A DNA stretch of 64,000 nt from Pseudomonadota bacterium (GTDB lineage: Bacteria > Pseudomonadota > Alphaproteobacteria > Micropepsales > Micropepsaceae). The position numbers and the translations under genes are program-made. The stretch lies in assembly GCA_021804785.1 (NCBI GenBank), contig JAJZGY010000006.1, positions 1-64,000 on the forward strand, in the 5' to 3' direction. A model generated the notes under the pieces. It saw only the letters and a list, made by a program, of their open reading frames with translations. It had not been told where the DNA came from and did not search any database. Below are positions 9,200 through 17,575 of this stretch, one piece after another; position 1 is the stretch's first letter; each line of letters opens with the position of its first letter.

Positions 9200-11319
9200 T
9201 GGCTGAGTTTCTACTTGAGCTATTTTGTGAGGAAATTCCTGCACGTATGCAGGCCCAGGCGGCCCGGGATCTGGAGCGGCTCATTGTTGGCGCATTGAGT
9301 GATCGCGCGCTGCTGTTCGAAGCCGTTCGTAGCTTTTTTGGTCCGCGTCGGCTTGTCTTGGCAATTGACGGTCTCGCAAGCCTGCAACCAGACCTGCGGG
9401 AAGAAAAGAAGGGCCCGCGCGTGGGGGCACCGCAAAAGGCAATAGACGGTTTTCTGCGTACGGCAGGGGTTAGCCTTGAGCAATGTCTCGTGCAAAGCGA
9501 CTCCAAAGGCGAGTTCTATGTCGCAGTCATAGAACGCAAGGGGCGCAGTACCAGCGAGGTTCTCGCCGACATTGTACCTGAAGCCATGACCAAACTGCCA
9601 TGGCCCAAATCCATGCGCTGGGGCGTTGGTGGTAGCGCCCGCTGGGTGCGCCCGCTCCATGGCATTGTCGCCTTGTTTGATGGTGAAGTCGTGCCATGCG
9701 GTTTTGCCGGCGTTATGAGCAGTAATGTTACCTTTGGGCACCGCTTTCTCGGTCCGAACAAACCGATCGTTGTGCGCCGCTTTTCCGATTACGCGTCTGC
9801 ACTGAAGGGTGCCCATGTGATCCTGGACGCGGAGGAGCGCAAGGACATCATCACGCACGAACTAAACCAGAAGTGCTTTGCGCTGGGCTTCGAGGCTATC
9901 GTCGATGAGGGGCTTTTGAGCGAAGTCGCCGGGCTCGTTGAGTGGCCGGTCGTACTCATCGGTCGGATCGAGGACAGCTTCATGGCCGTCCCACCTGAGA
10001 TTCTTCAGACATCCATGCGTACTCACCAGAAATATTTCGCACTGCGTGACCCTGTCACCGGACAGATGGCACCTCGCTTTGCTGTGGTTGCCAATATGAA
10101 GGCTGATGATGGTGGCAGGCAAATCGTTGCGGGCAATGAACGTGTGCTGAGGGCGCGTCTGGCCGATGCCAAGTTCTTCTGGGATCAGGATCGCAAAATC
10201 CGCCTTGATAGCCGCGTCGAGGCACTAAAGGGCGTGATATTCCATGCCAAACTGGGTTCGCAATATTCTCGTCTCGAGCGGATTGAAACGCTGGCCGGAA
10301 TAATCGCGCAAAAATTGGGCGCTGATGTCACGAAGGCTATGCGCGGGGGAAGGTTGAGCAAGGCTGACCTAACCTCCGGACTGGTCGGAGAGTTTCCCGA
10401 GTTACAAGGAGTGATGGGGCGCTACTACGCGCTTCATGATGGGGAAGATGATGAAGTTGCTGATGCGGTCCGAGATCATTACCGCCCAATGGGGCCAACC
10501 GATGCGGTGCCGGTCGCCCCAGTATCGGTGGCGGTTGCGCTGGCTGACAAGATTGACAGTTTGATTGCCTTTTTCATGTGTGGTGAACGCCCAACGGGTT
10601 CGGGCGACCCCTATGCATTGCGGCGCGCCGCTCTGGGTGTCATTCGCATTGTTTTGGACAGCCGGGTGCGTCTTCCTTTGCTGGAATTACTCAGTCAGGC
10701 TCAGGAGCTGGTCGGGGATACGGTGAAGTCAAATCTTCTGCACCGTGCCGCCAAAGGCGATACCACCCAATCCATAAGTGGCGAGGACGCTGCGGCATCT
10801 GTCTTCGGCTTCCTCGTCGAGCGCCTGAAGGTGAGCTGGCGCGAAAAGGGGACGCGTCATGATCTGATTGACGCCGTTTTGAGCCTCGGTGATGAAGATG
10901 ATCTTGCCCGTCTTGTTTCCCGGGTCGATGCTCTACAAAGGCTTTTGAACTCGGAGGACGGGGCCAATCTACTGATCGCCTACCGCCGGGCCGCGAACAT
11001 TCTGCGGGCCGAGGAGAAAAAGGATGGATGCCGATACGCCGGAACTCCCGATCCGCAAGCTTTTGTCCAAGCTGAAGAAAAGGGCCTCTTTATCGATCTT
11101 GCGACGGCTGCGGAGCTGATCAGTGCCGAAATTGGGCGTGAGCGATTTACTGAGGCCATGGCGGTTATGGCACGTCTGCGTGGTCCAGTTGACGCATTCT
11201 TTGACAAGGTTACGGTCAACGCCGATGATCCGGTATTGCGCCGTAACCGACTGCTTCTGCTTTCACGTCTGCGATCGACACTGCATTTGGTTGCCGATTT
11301 TTCTAGGGTCGAAGGCTAA
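9199..11319 (+). CDS. glyS: Glycyl-tRNA synthetase beta subunit
   Basis: GlyS is the tRNA-binding partner of GlyQ. The product is 706 residues, the usual length. It starts [18 protein letters not shown], has GPRRLVL and GPRVGAP motifs near the N-terminus, TSMRTHQKYFALRD in the middle, and the conserved PTGSGDPYALRRAALGVIRI in the HD-like domain. The correct start is the ATG at 9199 overlapping the glyQ stop; an upstream in-frame ATG at 9154 lies inside glyQ. Confidence 0.98.
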   Translation: MAEFLLELFCEEIPARMQAQAARDLERLIVGALSDRALLFEAVRSFFGPRRLVLAIDGLASLQPDLREEKKGPRVGAPQKAIDGFLRTAGVSLEQCLVQSDSKGEFYVAVIERKGRSTSEVLADIVPEAMTKLPWPKSMRWGVGGSARWVRPLHGIVALFDGEVVPCGFAGVMSSNVTFGHRFLGPNKPIVVRRFSDYASALKGAHVILDAEERKDIITHELNQKCFALGFEAIVDEGLLSEVAGLVEWPVVLIGRIEDSFMAVPPEILQTSMRTHQKYFALRDPVTGQMAPRFAVVANMKADDGGRQIVAGNERVLRARLADAKFFWDQDRKIRLDSRVEALKGVIFHAKLGSQYSRLERIETLAGIIAQKLGADVTKAMRGGRLSKADLTSGLVGEFPELQGVMGRYYALHDGEDDEVADAVRDHYRPMGPTDAVPVAPVSVAVALADKIDSLIAFFMCGERPTGSGDPYALRRAALGVIRIVLDSRVRLPLLELLSQAQELVGDTVKSNLLHRAAKGDTTQSISGEDAAASVFGFLVERLKVSWREKGTRHDLIDAVLSLGDEDDLARLVSRVDALQRLLNSEDGANLLIAYRRAANILRAEEKKDGCRYAGTPDPQAFVQAEEKGLFIDLATAAELISAEIGRERFTEAMAVMARLRGPVDAFFDKVTVNADDPVLRRNRLLLLSRLRSTLHLVADFSRVEG

Positions 11320-11454
11320 AGGGCATGGCGTTAGCCCTGTGGTAGCGCCTCAAAGCGGACCTTCCTTGGCGGCAAAGAGTCGCGACAGGACGCCGCCAGT
11401 TGGATCTAAGTTGAGTGCTGCGTGGAGCCGCAGCCCTTTTGTGCCTCTCTTCGT

Positions 11455-11488
11455 TTGACATGAGGGCTGCGATTTCGTGCTCTATAAG
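11455..11488 (+). promoter_or_regulatory. Possible promoter for pyruvate phosphate dikinase
   Basis: A perfect TTGACA lies at 11455-11460 in the glyS-ppdK gap. The best -10 is TATAAG at 11483-11488 or TCTATA at 11481-11486, but both spacings (20-22) are longer than ideal. The true -10 may differ. Confidence 0.35.
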
Positions 11489-11515
11489 TTGAGCTTCCAA
11501 ACCGGATTGAACACG

Positions 11516-14188
11516 ATGCAATGGGTATATTCCTTTGGTGATGGTCGGGCTGAGGGCGCGGCCGTAATGAAGAACCTGCTGGGTGGCAAAGGGGCCAATC
11601 TCGCCGAAATGAGCAATTTGGGACTGCCTGTCCCTCCCGGGTTCACCATTACGACCGAAGTCTGCACCTATTACTACAGCCATCAGCAGAGCTATCCGGC
11701 GGACCTGAAATTGGCGGTTGGAGCTGCGCTGGCGCGGGTTGGGGAGATCACGGGTGCCGGCTTTGGCGACAGTTCAAATCCGCTGCTCGTTTCGGTTCGC
11801 TCCGGAGCACGGGTGTCAATGCCAGGTATGATGGACACGGTCCTCAATCTTGGATTGACGGAAAAGACCGTGGCCGGTCTTGCCGCCCTTACCGGTGACG
11901 AGCGCTTCGCCTATGACAGCTATCGTCGCTTCATCCAGATGTACTCAAACGTGGTTATGGGTATCCCCCACGCAACCTTTGAGGAAATTCTGGAGAGTAC
12001 AAAGGAGGAAGCCGGAGTTGAACTAGACACAGAGCTTGACGCCAAACAACTGGCGCGTATTGCACGGCTCTACAAGGACGAAATTCTGAAGGACTTGGGG
12101 TCCCCGTTTCCAGATACGGTTCAAGAGCAATTATGGGGGGCAATTGGCGCGGTCTTCGGATCATGGCAGTCGGCTCGAGCCAAAACGTACCGCAGATTGC
12201 ACAATATCCCTGAAGAATGGGGAACAGCGGTCAACGTGCAGGCGATGGTTTTTGGCAATCGTGGTGAAAGTTCTGCCACTGGTGTTGCGTTTACGCGCGA
12301 TCCCGCGACCGGCGAGAAGCTTCTGTTCGGCGAATTTCTGGTTAATGCACAAGGTGAGGATGTCGTCGCAGGTATCCGCACGCCCCAGCCCATATCCCGA
12401 CAGGTGCGTGAACGCCAGGCGAGTAAGAAGCCGAGTATGGAAGAGGTTATGCCCAAAGCCTATGGTGAACTTTTACGGATAGCCCAGACGCTTGAGGCGC
12501 ATTATAACGATATGCAAGACGTGGAGTTTACCGTGCAGGAGGGTAAGCTCTATATGCTCCAAACCAGGAGCGGAAAGCGAACGGCCGAGGCAGCACTTAA
12601 GATTGCCGTCGATATGGTGAGCGAAGGACTGATTGAACAGCACACGGCTGTTGCGCGTGTTGATCCAATGGCGCTGGAACAGTTGCTGCATCCGACGTTG
12701 GATCCAGACGCACCAAAGCAACAGATTACGGTCGGACTTGCGGCCTCTCCCGGCGCCGCCACTGGTGAAGTGGCGTTTTCAGCCGAAGAGGCCGAAAAGC
12801 TCGCCGCTGAAGGCCGCAGTGTCATTCTCGTTCGCACCGAAACCAGCCCGGAAGATATTCATGGCATGCATGCCGCCAAAGGTATTTTAACCGCTCGTGG
12901 CGGAATGACGAGCCATGCTGCAGTGGTCGCTCGTGGCATGGGACGGCCGTGCGTATCAGGGGCCGGTACGCTTAAGATTGATGCGACCAAGGGTATTATG
13001 ACTTCAGGCGGACAGAGTGTAAGCCGTGGTGAAGTCGTCACTATCGATGGCAGTACAGGTCAGGTGTTTCTTGGCGCAGTGCCCATGCGCGAACCCGAAC
13101 TAACAGGTGATTTTGGAACGCTGATGGGGTGGGCGGATGGCGTGCGCAAGTTGAAAATCCGCGCAAATGCGGATCGCCCGGAGGATGCTGCGACGGCGCG
13201 AAAGTTTGGCGCAGAGGGAATCGGGCTTTGCCGCACTGAGCATATGTTCTTCGAAGCGGAACGTATTGTTGCCGTGCGGCAAATGATTCTGGCCGATGAG
13301 GAAGACGATAGAAAGGCCGCACTCGACAAGTTACTTCCCATGCAACGTGGTGATTTTGCAGCCATTTTTGGGGTGATGGAGGGCTTGCCAGTTACCATTC
13401 GACTGCTCGATCCACCCTTGCATGAATTTCTGCCTAAGAACGACGGGGAGATTGCGGAAGTAGCTCGCGCGGCAGGCGGGGATCCGGCAAAATTGCGTGC
13501 GCGGGCGATTGCCTTGCATGAGAGCAATCCGATGCTCGGTCACAGAGGATGCAGACTCGGGATCACCTATCCCGAAATCTATGAAATGCAGGCCCGCGCG
13601 ATTTTTGAGGCGGCACTGGATGTGGTCGCACGAGGTGGCCAGCCAGTTCAGCTCGAAATCATGATCCCATTAGTTGGCTTCAAAAGCGAAATTGATTGGC
13701 TAAAGACGCGCATTGAATCTGTTGCAGAGGCGGTTCGCACGGAGAGAGGAACGCTTCCCGATTATCTTATCGGTACAATGATTGAATTGCCACGTGCGGC
13801 GTTGCGCGCAGCTGAGATCGCTTGTGTCGCGCAGTTTTTCTCGTTTGGAACTAATGACCTTACGCAAACCACACTTGGCGTCAGTCGTGATGATGCGGGA
13901 GCATTTCTGAATGAATATCTCGCTAAGGGCCTCATCCCGCGTGATCCTTTCGTCAGTATTGATCAGGACGGCGTAGGGGAACTCGTCAAAACTGCGGCTG
14001 AGCGGGGGCGCTCTACGCGTCCCAATTTGAAACTGGGAATATGCGGTGAGCATGGTGGAGACCCAGATTCCATTGCATTTTGCCATCGCACGGGACTCGA
14101 TTACGTCTCCTGTTCGCCGTTTCGAGTGCCAATTGCACGACTTGCAGCAGCTCAGGCGGCACTACAATCGGAACTTGAGTACGATTAA
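11516..14188 (+). CDS. ppdK: Pyruvate, phosphate dikinase
   Basis: PPDK interconverts pyruvate, ATP and phosphate with phosphoenolpyruvate, AMP and pyrophosphate, usually in gluconeogenesis. The 890-residue protein has the N-terminal ATP-grasp segment (YSFGDG, LGGKGANLAEM), the swivelling phosphohistidine domain GGMTSHAAVVARGMGRPCVSG with His467, and the C-terminal TIM barrel with catalytic Cys844 in GICGEHGG. I choose the ATG at 11516 (MQWVYSFGDG) because family members start just before this motif; a GTG at 11477 would add 13 residues. It stands alone between glyS and the SleB-like gene. Confidence 0.97.
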   Translation: MQWVYSFGDGRAEGAAVMKNLLGGKGANLAEMSNLGLPVPPGFTITTEVCTYYYSHQQSYPADLKLAVGAALARVGEITGAGFGDSSNPLLVSVRSGARVSMPGMMDTVLNLGLTEKTVAGLAALTGDERFAYDSYRRFIQMYSNVVMGIPHATFEEILESTKEEAGVELDTELDAKQLARIARLYKDEILKDLGSPFPDTVQEQLWGAIGAVFGSWQSARAKTYRRLHNIPEEWGTAVNVQAMVFGNRGESSATGVAFTRDPATGEKLLFGEFLVNAQGEDVVAGIRTPQPISRQVRERQASKKPSMEEVMPKAYGELLRIAQTLEAHYNDMQDVEFTVQEGKLYMLQTRSGKRTAEAALKIAVDMVSEGLIEQHTAVARVDPMALEQLLHPTLDPDAPKQQITVGLAASPGAATGEVAFSAEEAEKLAAEGRSVILVRTETSPEDIHGMHAAKGILTARGGMTSHAAVVARGMGRPCVSGAGTLKIDATKGIMTSGGQSVSRGEVVTIDGSTGQVFLGAVPMREPELTGDFGTLMGWADGVRKLKIRANADRPEDAATARKFGAEGIGLCRTEHMFFEAERIVAVRQMILADEEDDRKAALDKLLPMQRGDFAAIFGVMEGLPVTIRLLDPPLHEFLPKNDGEIAEVARAAGGDPAKLRARAIALHESNPMLGHRGCRLGITYPEIYEMQARAIFEAALDVVARGGQPVQLEIMIPLVGFKSEIDWLKTRIESVAEAVRTERGTLPDYLIGTMIELPRAALRAAEIACVAQFFSFGTNDLTQTTLGVSRDDAGAFLNEYLAKGLIPRDPFVSIDQDGVGELVKTAAERGRSTRPNLKLGICGEHGGDPDSIAFCHRTGLDYVSCSPFRVPIARLAAAQAALQSELEYD

Positions 14189-14234
14189 TCCGTGTACGGA
14201 ATGTGCTGATAAATCAGGCTTTTCTTGGTTATCG

Positions 14235-14247
14235 TGACACGGTGTCA
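14235..14247. promoter_or_regulatory. 13-bp perfect palindrome, possible operator
   Basis: TGACAC-G-GTGTCA is a perfect inverted repeat about 150 bases upstream of the SleB-like hydrolase start. It has the form of a dimeric regulator site, but I cannot name the regulator. It could be incidental. Confidence 0.3.
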
Positions 14248-14398
14248 GGATCGTGCACGAAAATGATTGACGTGCGTGCATTTCGCTGGCACAACTTCCA
14301 AGGTTCGTAAACATCCCCTTAACATGGGAGATGAGGCGCCGGGGCTACGCGGTATTTGCCGTCTGAAGCAGACCAAACGAGAGTCCAGACTCCCTCGA

Positions 14399-15034
14399 AT
14401 GAAAAATCAATCTTGTAAAATCCTGCAGCGCGGCGATCGCGCACTCGTTGGGGCACTTCTGCTTGTGCTTGCTACCTGTAGCGTGCGTGAAGCGGTTTTT
14501 ACCCTTCGAAATTATGTGACGTCAGGCTCCGGCAGGGAGGTGACGATGCACGTGGCTGACGCCAAGGCCCTTTCGGTTGCTCCAAAGCCCACACCGATTG
14601 AGGTGGCAGCGGAACAACTACTGGCCCAGCGTCGTTGTCTGGCCGAGGCGATGTATTATGAAGCTCGCGGGGAGGGTGCAGTCGGTGAAATGGCTGTCGC
14701 GGAGGTAATTTTCCATCGCATGCGATCGAGCTCCTATCCCAACACCATTTGCGGCGTGGTCTTTGAAGGGGCGCAGGACAAACGAGCTTGCCAGTTTAGC
14801 TTTGTCTGCAATGGCGATATGGAACGTGCGAAGAATCCGCATGCCTGGGCGGTAGCGCGTCTGTTGGCCGCTAAGATCATGACCGGTGCTGTGCGTCTCG
14901 GTGATATTACCGAGAATGCAACTAGCTATCACGCGGTGTCGGTCGATCCACGCTGGGCAGCGACGCTGAAGAGAACGGTGCAGATTGGTAATCATATTTT
15001 CTACCGAGCCCGGACTCGAAGCCGCGGCACATAA
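14399..15034 (+). CDS. Cell-wall hydrolase, SleB/Hydrolase_2 family
   Basis: The 211-residue product carries the SleB-type catalytic domain: CLAEAMYYEARGEG (with the glutamates expected for glycosidic cleavage), EMAVAEVIFHRMRSSSYPNTICGVV, QFSFVCNG, and the closing ATSYHAVSVDPRW and HIFYRA. Family members cleave peptidoglycan. An N-terminal hydrophobic stretch (GALLLVLATCSV, about residues 15-28) suggests export or membrane anchoring. I prefer the ATG at 14399 over a TTG at 14267, since only the former places the hydrophobic segment near the N-terminus. It is flanked by unrelated metabolic genes. Confidence 0.88.
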   Translation: MKNQSCKILQRGDRALVGALLLVLATCSVREAVFTLRNYVTSGSGREVTMHVADAKALSVAPKPTPIEVAAEQLLAQRRCLAEAMYYEARGEGAVGEMAVAEVIFHRMRSSSYPNTICGVVFEGAQDKRACQFSFVCNGDMERAKNPHAWAVARLLAAKIMTGAVRLGDITENATSYHAVSVDPRWAATLKRTVQIGNHIFYRARTRSRGT

Positions 15035-15040
15035 GTAGCA

Positions 15041-15093
15041 TTGATCCGGATCAATGTCCTGGTTCCTGGTCCACGCCAAGCTTTGATCCGGAT
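15041..15093. promoter_or_regulatory. Perfect FNR/FixK-type palindrome plus a second partial copy
   Basis: TTGATCCGGATCAA at 15041-15054 matches the FNR/FixK consensus TTGAT-N4-ATCAA exactly. The first 11 bases, TTGATCCGGAT, recur at 15083-15093, 42 bases later. The site begins six bases after the SleB-like stop codon and nearly 350 bases before the next gene, so its target is unclear. Confidence 0.4.
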
Positions 15094-15100
15094 GGCGTGG
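15071..15100 (+). terminator. Inverted repeat downstream of the SleB-like gene
   Basis: CCACGCCA (15071-15078) pairs perfectly with TGGCGTGG (15093-15100) around a 14-base loop. No T-run follows, so a role as an intrinsic terminator is only possible. The loop contains the partial FNR-like half-site. Confidence 0.3.
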
Positions 15101-15220
15101 CGCACACATCGGCTGCGATGCGAGAGCGGAAACCCCGTTTGCCGGTCACTGCGGGGGGGCCCGCGCCGCGCCATCCACATCGCCCTGTGTTGTCGTAGCA
15201 CGATCGGGTTGAGGGTAGGT

Positions 15221-15260
15221 CATCTCGCAGATGATTAAGTCATCTCGCAGATGATTAAGT
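15221..15260. repeat. 20-bp perfect tandem repeat, each unit with an inner dyad
   Basis: The 20-mer catctcgcagatgattaagt occurs twice in direct succession. Each copy holds the inverted repeat CATCT-CGC-AGATG. Two dyads 20 bp apart would present on the same helix face, like paired operators. They lie about 40 bp upstream of a possible promoter for the hydrate repair gene. Confidence 0.6.
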
Positions 15261-15298
15261 CTGCACCTGTAGGGGATCGCTTTTCGTCCGGTGGGCGG

Positions 15299-15327
15299 TT
15301 GACCCTCGTCGAGGCGCTCATCACTAT
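15299..15327 (+). promoter_or_regulatory. Possible promoter of the NAD(P)H-hydrate repair gene
   Basis: TTGACC (15299-15304) and CACTAT (15322-15327) are separated by 17 bases and lie about 60 bases upstream of the gene start. The -35 is good and the -10 poor. Confidence 0.3.
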
Positions 15328-15389
15328 GGTCATGTGACACTTTCATGGGGCAATAGACTTTGTCCAACTGAAAGGGCAACGGGTCTTAA

Positions 15390-16943
15390 ATGGCGCGTAA
15401 TCATGATCAGGCGGCCTTCCCACCGGCCCACATGTGTGATGATGCTGGTGCCGTAGCTGGGACTGGAGAATTGCTGACAATAGCGCAGATGTATGAGGCT
15501 GATGCATTTGCGGTGAGGTCCGGGGTGTCGAGTTTCGCACTGATGGAAGCGGCAGGTGCCGCTGTAGCTGACTGCATCCATTCCAATTGGCCGGAGGCTC
15601 GCATCGTTGTACTATGCGGACCTGGCAACAATGGCGGTGATGGCTTTGTTGCTGCTCGCCATTTGCGCAGTCTGGGTCATCCAATTGAAGTTGCCTTGCT
15701 CGGTCCGCCGGAGGCGTTACGTGCCGATGCCAAGTGTGCGGCCGAGCTCTGGCAGGGAAAGATCGAACCCCTGGCCTTATCGGTTCTCAATGGCGCCGAG
15801 GTTGTGGTCGACGCCCTCTTCGGGGCAGGTCTTTCGCGGCCGCTAGATGGGCTAAGTGCGCAACTGGCGCGGGAGCTCAACCGGAAGAGTCTACCAGTAA
15901 TTGCGATCGATGTGCCCAGCGGTTTGTCGGGTGATTTGGGGCGGCCCTTGGGGCTCGACTGCATCAGGGCGACACGGACAGTGACATTCTTTCGCAAAAA
16001 GCCGGCGCACGTCCTGATGCCTGGGCGGGCATTGTGCGGACATATCGAGGTCGTTGATATCGGTATCCCCAAGGAGGCGTTGCAAAGCTGCGCCACCATG
16101 CTGTGGGAAAATGTACCCGATCTATGGCTACGCCAGCTACCGTGGCCCAAGTTGGAGGGGCACAAATATGACCGTGGACACAGCGTGGTGATTAGTGGGC
16201 CTGCTCACGCGACAGGTGCTGCACGCCTTGCCGCGCGTGCAGCTCTACGTGTGGGATCAGGGCTCGTCAGCGTCGCGAGCCCAATAGATGCGGTCGCTGT
16301 CAATGCTGCAGCTTTGACAGCCATCATGGTGAAGCCGTTCCAAGATCCTGTTGGGCTTAAACTGTTACTTTCGGACCGCCGCCTTAATGCTGTCGCAATC
16401 GGACCTGGTTGTGGAGTAGGAGAAGATACGCGCGCGTTGGTCCGCGTGGTTCGCCAGAGTGGCGCTGCGAACGTCCTTGATGCGGATGCATTAACAAGCT
16501 TCTCTGTGGCGCCTGAGACTCTGTTCGCGCTTTTGGACGAACGCGCCGTTCTGACGCCTCATGAAGGGGAATTCACCCGAATCTTCCCCGGTGTCTTAGA
16601 AAGTTCTGCTAGTCGAATCGATGCGGCCCGGACGGCGGCCCGCATCGCGGGATGTATAGTGATCCTCAAAGGTCCAGACAGTGTGATCGCGGGACCAGAT
16701 GGGCGCGCTGCTGTAAACACCAACGCTCCCCCCTGGCTCGCGACTGCTGGCTCAGGTGATGTCCTAACTGGCCTGGTTCTCGGTCTCCTGGCCCAGAGAA
16801 TGGATCCCTTCGCCGCAGCCTGCGGCGCAGTATGGTTGCATGGCCAAGCCGCGCAGTGTTTTGGGGTAGGGCTTATCGCCGAGGACTTGCCCGAACAGAT
16901 CCCTGCGGTCCTGCGCCTGCTAGCGGTAAGCAGGGATACTTAG
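15390..16943 (+). CDS. nnr: Bifunctional NAD(P)H-hydrate epimerase / ADP-dependent hydratase
   Basis: This 517-residue fusion repairs NADH and NADPH damaged by hydration. The N-terminal epimerase domain (YjeF_N) shows LTIAQMYEAD and CGPGNNGGDGFVAARHL; the C-terminal ribokinase-like dehydratase domain shows TPHEGEFTRIFP, VILKGPDSVIAGPDG and the ATAGSGDVLTGLVLGLLAQ nucleotide loop. Both domains look intact. The first 28 residues are not conserved, so the start may be the ATG at 15432 or further in rather than 15390. The gene stands alone and precedes a hairpin. Confidence 0.93.
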   Translation: MARNHDQAAFPPAHMCDDAGAVAGTGELLTIAQMYEADAFAVRSGVSSFALMEAAGAAVADCIHSNWPEARIVVLCGPGNNGGDGFVAARHLRSLGHPIEVALLGPPEALRADAKCAAELWQGKIEPLALSVLNGAEVVVDALFGAGLSRPLDGLSAQLARELNRKSLPVIAIDVPSGLSGDLGRPLGLDCIRATRTVTFFRKKPAHVLMPGRALCGHIEVVDIGIPKEALQSCATMLWENVPDLWLRQLPWPKLEGHKYDRGHSVVISGPAHATGAARLAARAALRVGSGLVSVASPIDAVAVNAAALTAIMVKPFQDPVGLKLLLSDRRLNAVAIGPGCGVGEDTRALVRVVRQSGAANVLDADALTSFSVAPETLFALLDERAVLTPHEGEFTRIFPGVLESSASRIDAARTAARIAGCIVILKGPDSVIAGPDGRAAVNTNAPPWLATAGSGDVLTGLVLGLLAQRMDPFAAACGAVWLHGQAAQCFGVGLIAEDLPEQIPAVLRLLAVSRDT

Positions 16944-16958
16944 CCGATGATGATCGGC
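16943..16958 (+). terminator. Short hairpin at the stop codon of the hydrate repair gene
   Basis: GCCGAT-GATG-ATCGGC forms a 6-bp perfect stem beginning in the stop codon. No T-tract follows, so termination strength is uncertain. Confidence 0.3.
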
Positions 16959-17123
16959 CGTTACTGCGCTTCTCATTCCAGCGTGGCAATGCCGCATGAA
17001 GACCTCGCCATAAGGCCGCGACCTGCATTCCGGAAATGATTGTTGTCAAGACCTACCGAGCTGGCATCTATGCGGCAGGGCTGCACTGCAGGGCCGCAGG
17101 ACCGGCGCAAACCTCGCTGATGC

Positions 17124-17405
17124 TCATCCGCGCTCCCCGCGATGGCGAGGCTTTGGCGGAGGGGACGTTGTCATACGCTGCTCTAGCGCCTTCACATTGG
17201 CAAGGGCTGCGTCAGCCTTCTGGTTTGCCGCCTGAGCCTGCTGCTGCGCAACGTTTGCGGATTGTTGTGCTTGCTCTGCTGTCGTCATGGCTTGATCCGC
17301 AGTATGCTGAACGCGCGCCACGTCGTCATTGGCCGCACAGCCGCTGACAATTAAGGCTGCTCCCATCATGGAAAAAACTGCGATCTGTCGAAGTGTCTTG
17401 CGCAC
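17124..17405 (-). CDS. Small alanine-rich Lpp-like lipoprotein
   Basis: The 93-residue product begins with a lipoprotein signal (hydrophobic AVFSMMGAALIV, lipobox VSGC with Cys near residue 23). It then has an alanine/glutamine-rich heptad stretch (about 35-78) that would form a helical coil, like the alanine-zipper of Lpp-type outer-membrane lipoproteins, and ends with a proline/arginine tail. The start is GTG at 17405, supported by an AAGGAGG Shine-Dalgarno seven bases upstream. It is divergent from the L,D-transpeptidase gene, so both may act on the envelope; no C-terminal Lpp lysine motif is seen. Confidence 0.8.
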   Translation of the reverse strand: MRKTLRQIAVFSMMGAALIVSGCAANDDVARVQHTADQAMTTAEQAQQSANVAQQQAQAANQKADAALANVKALEQRMTTSPPPKPRHRGERG

Positions 17406-17575
17406 GTCATTTCCTCCTTATCGTCATGGTCCAGTGCTTATCGAAAGTACAATGATTCATTACGGTAAGTTGAGGCTCCAGCAAGCGATGGCGTGTGATA
17501 AGTTTGAAACATGACCCTTAAAGCAATTGCAGAAGTGCACGAACAGACAGCACTTCCTTGAAACATGAAGGGACA

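Noticed and set aside
15041-15238. 65-codon ORF beginning at the FNR-like box
   Set aside because: It starts within the palindrome, has no ribosome-binding site and arginine-rich chance composition.
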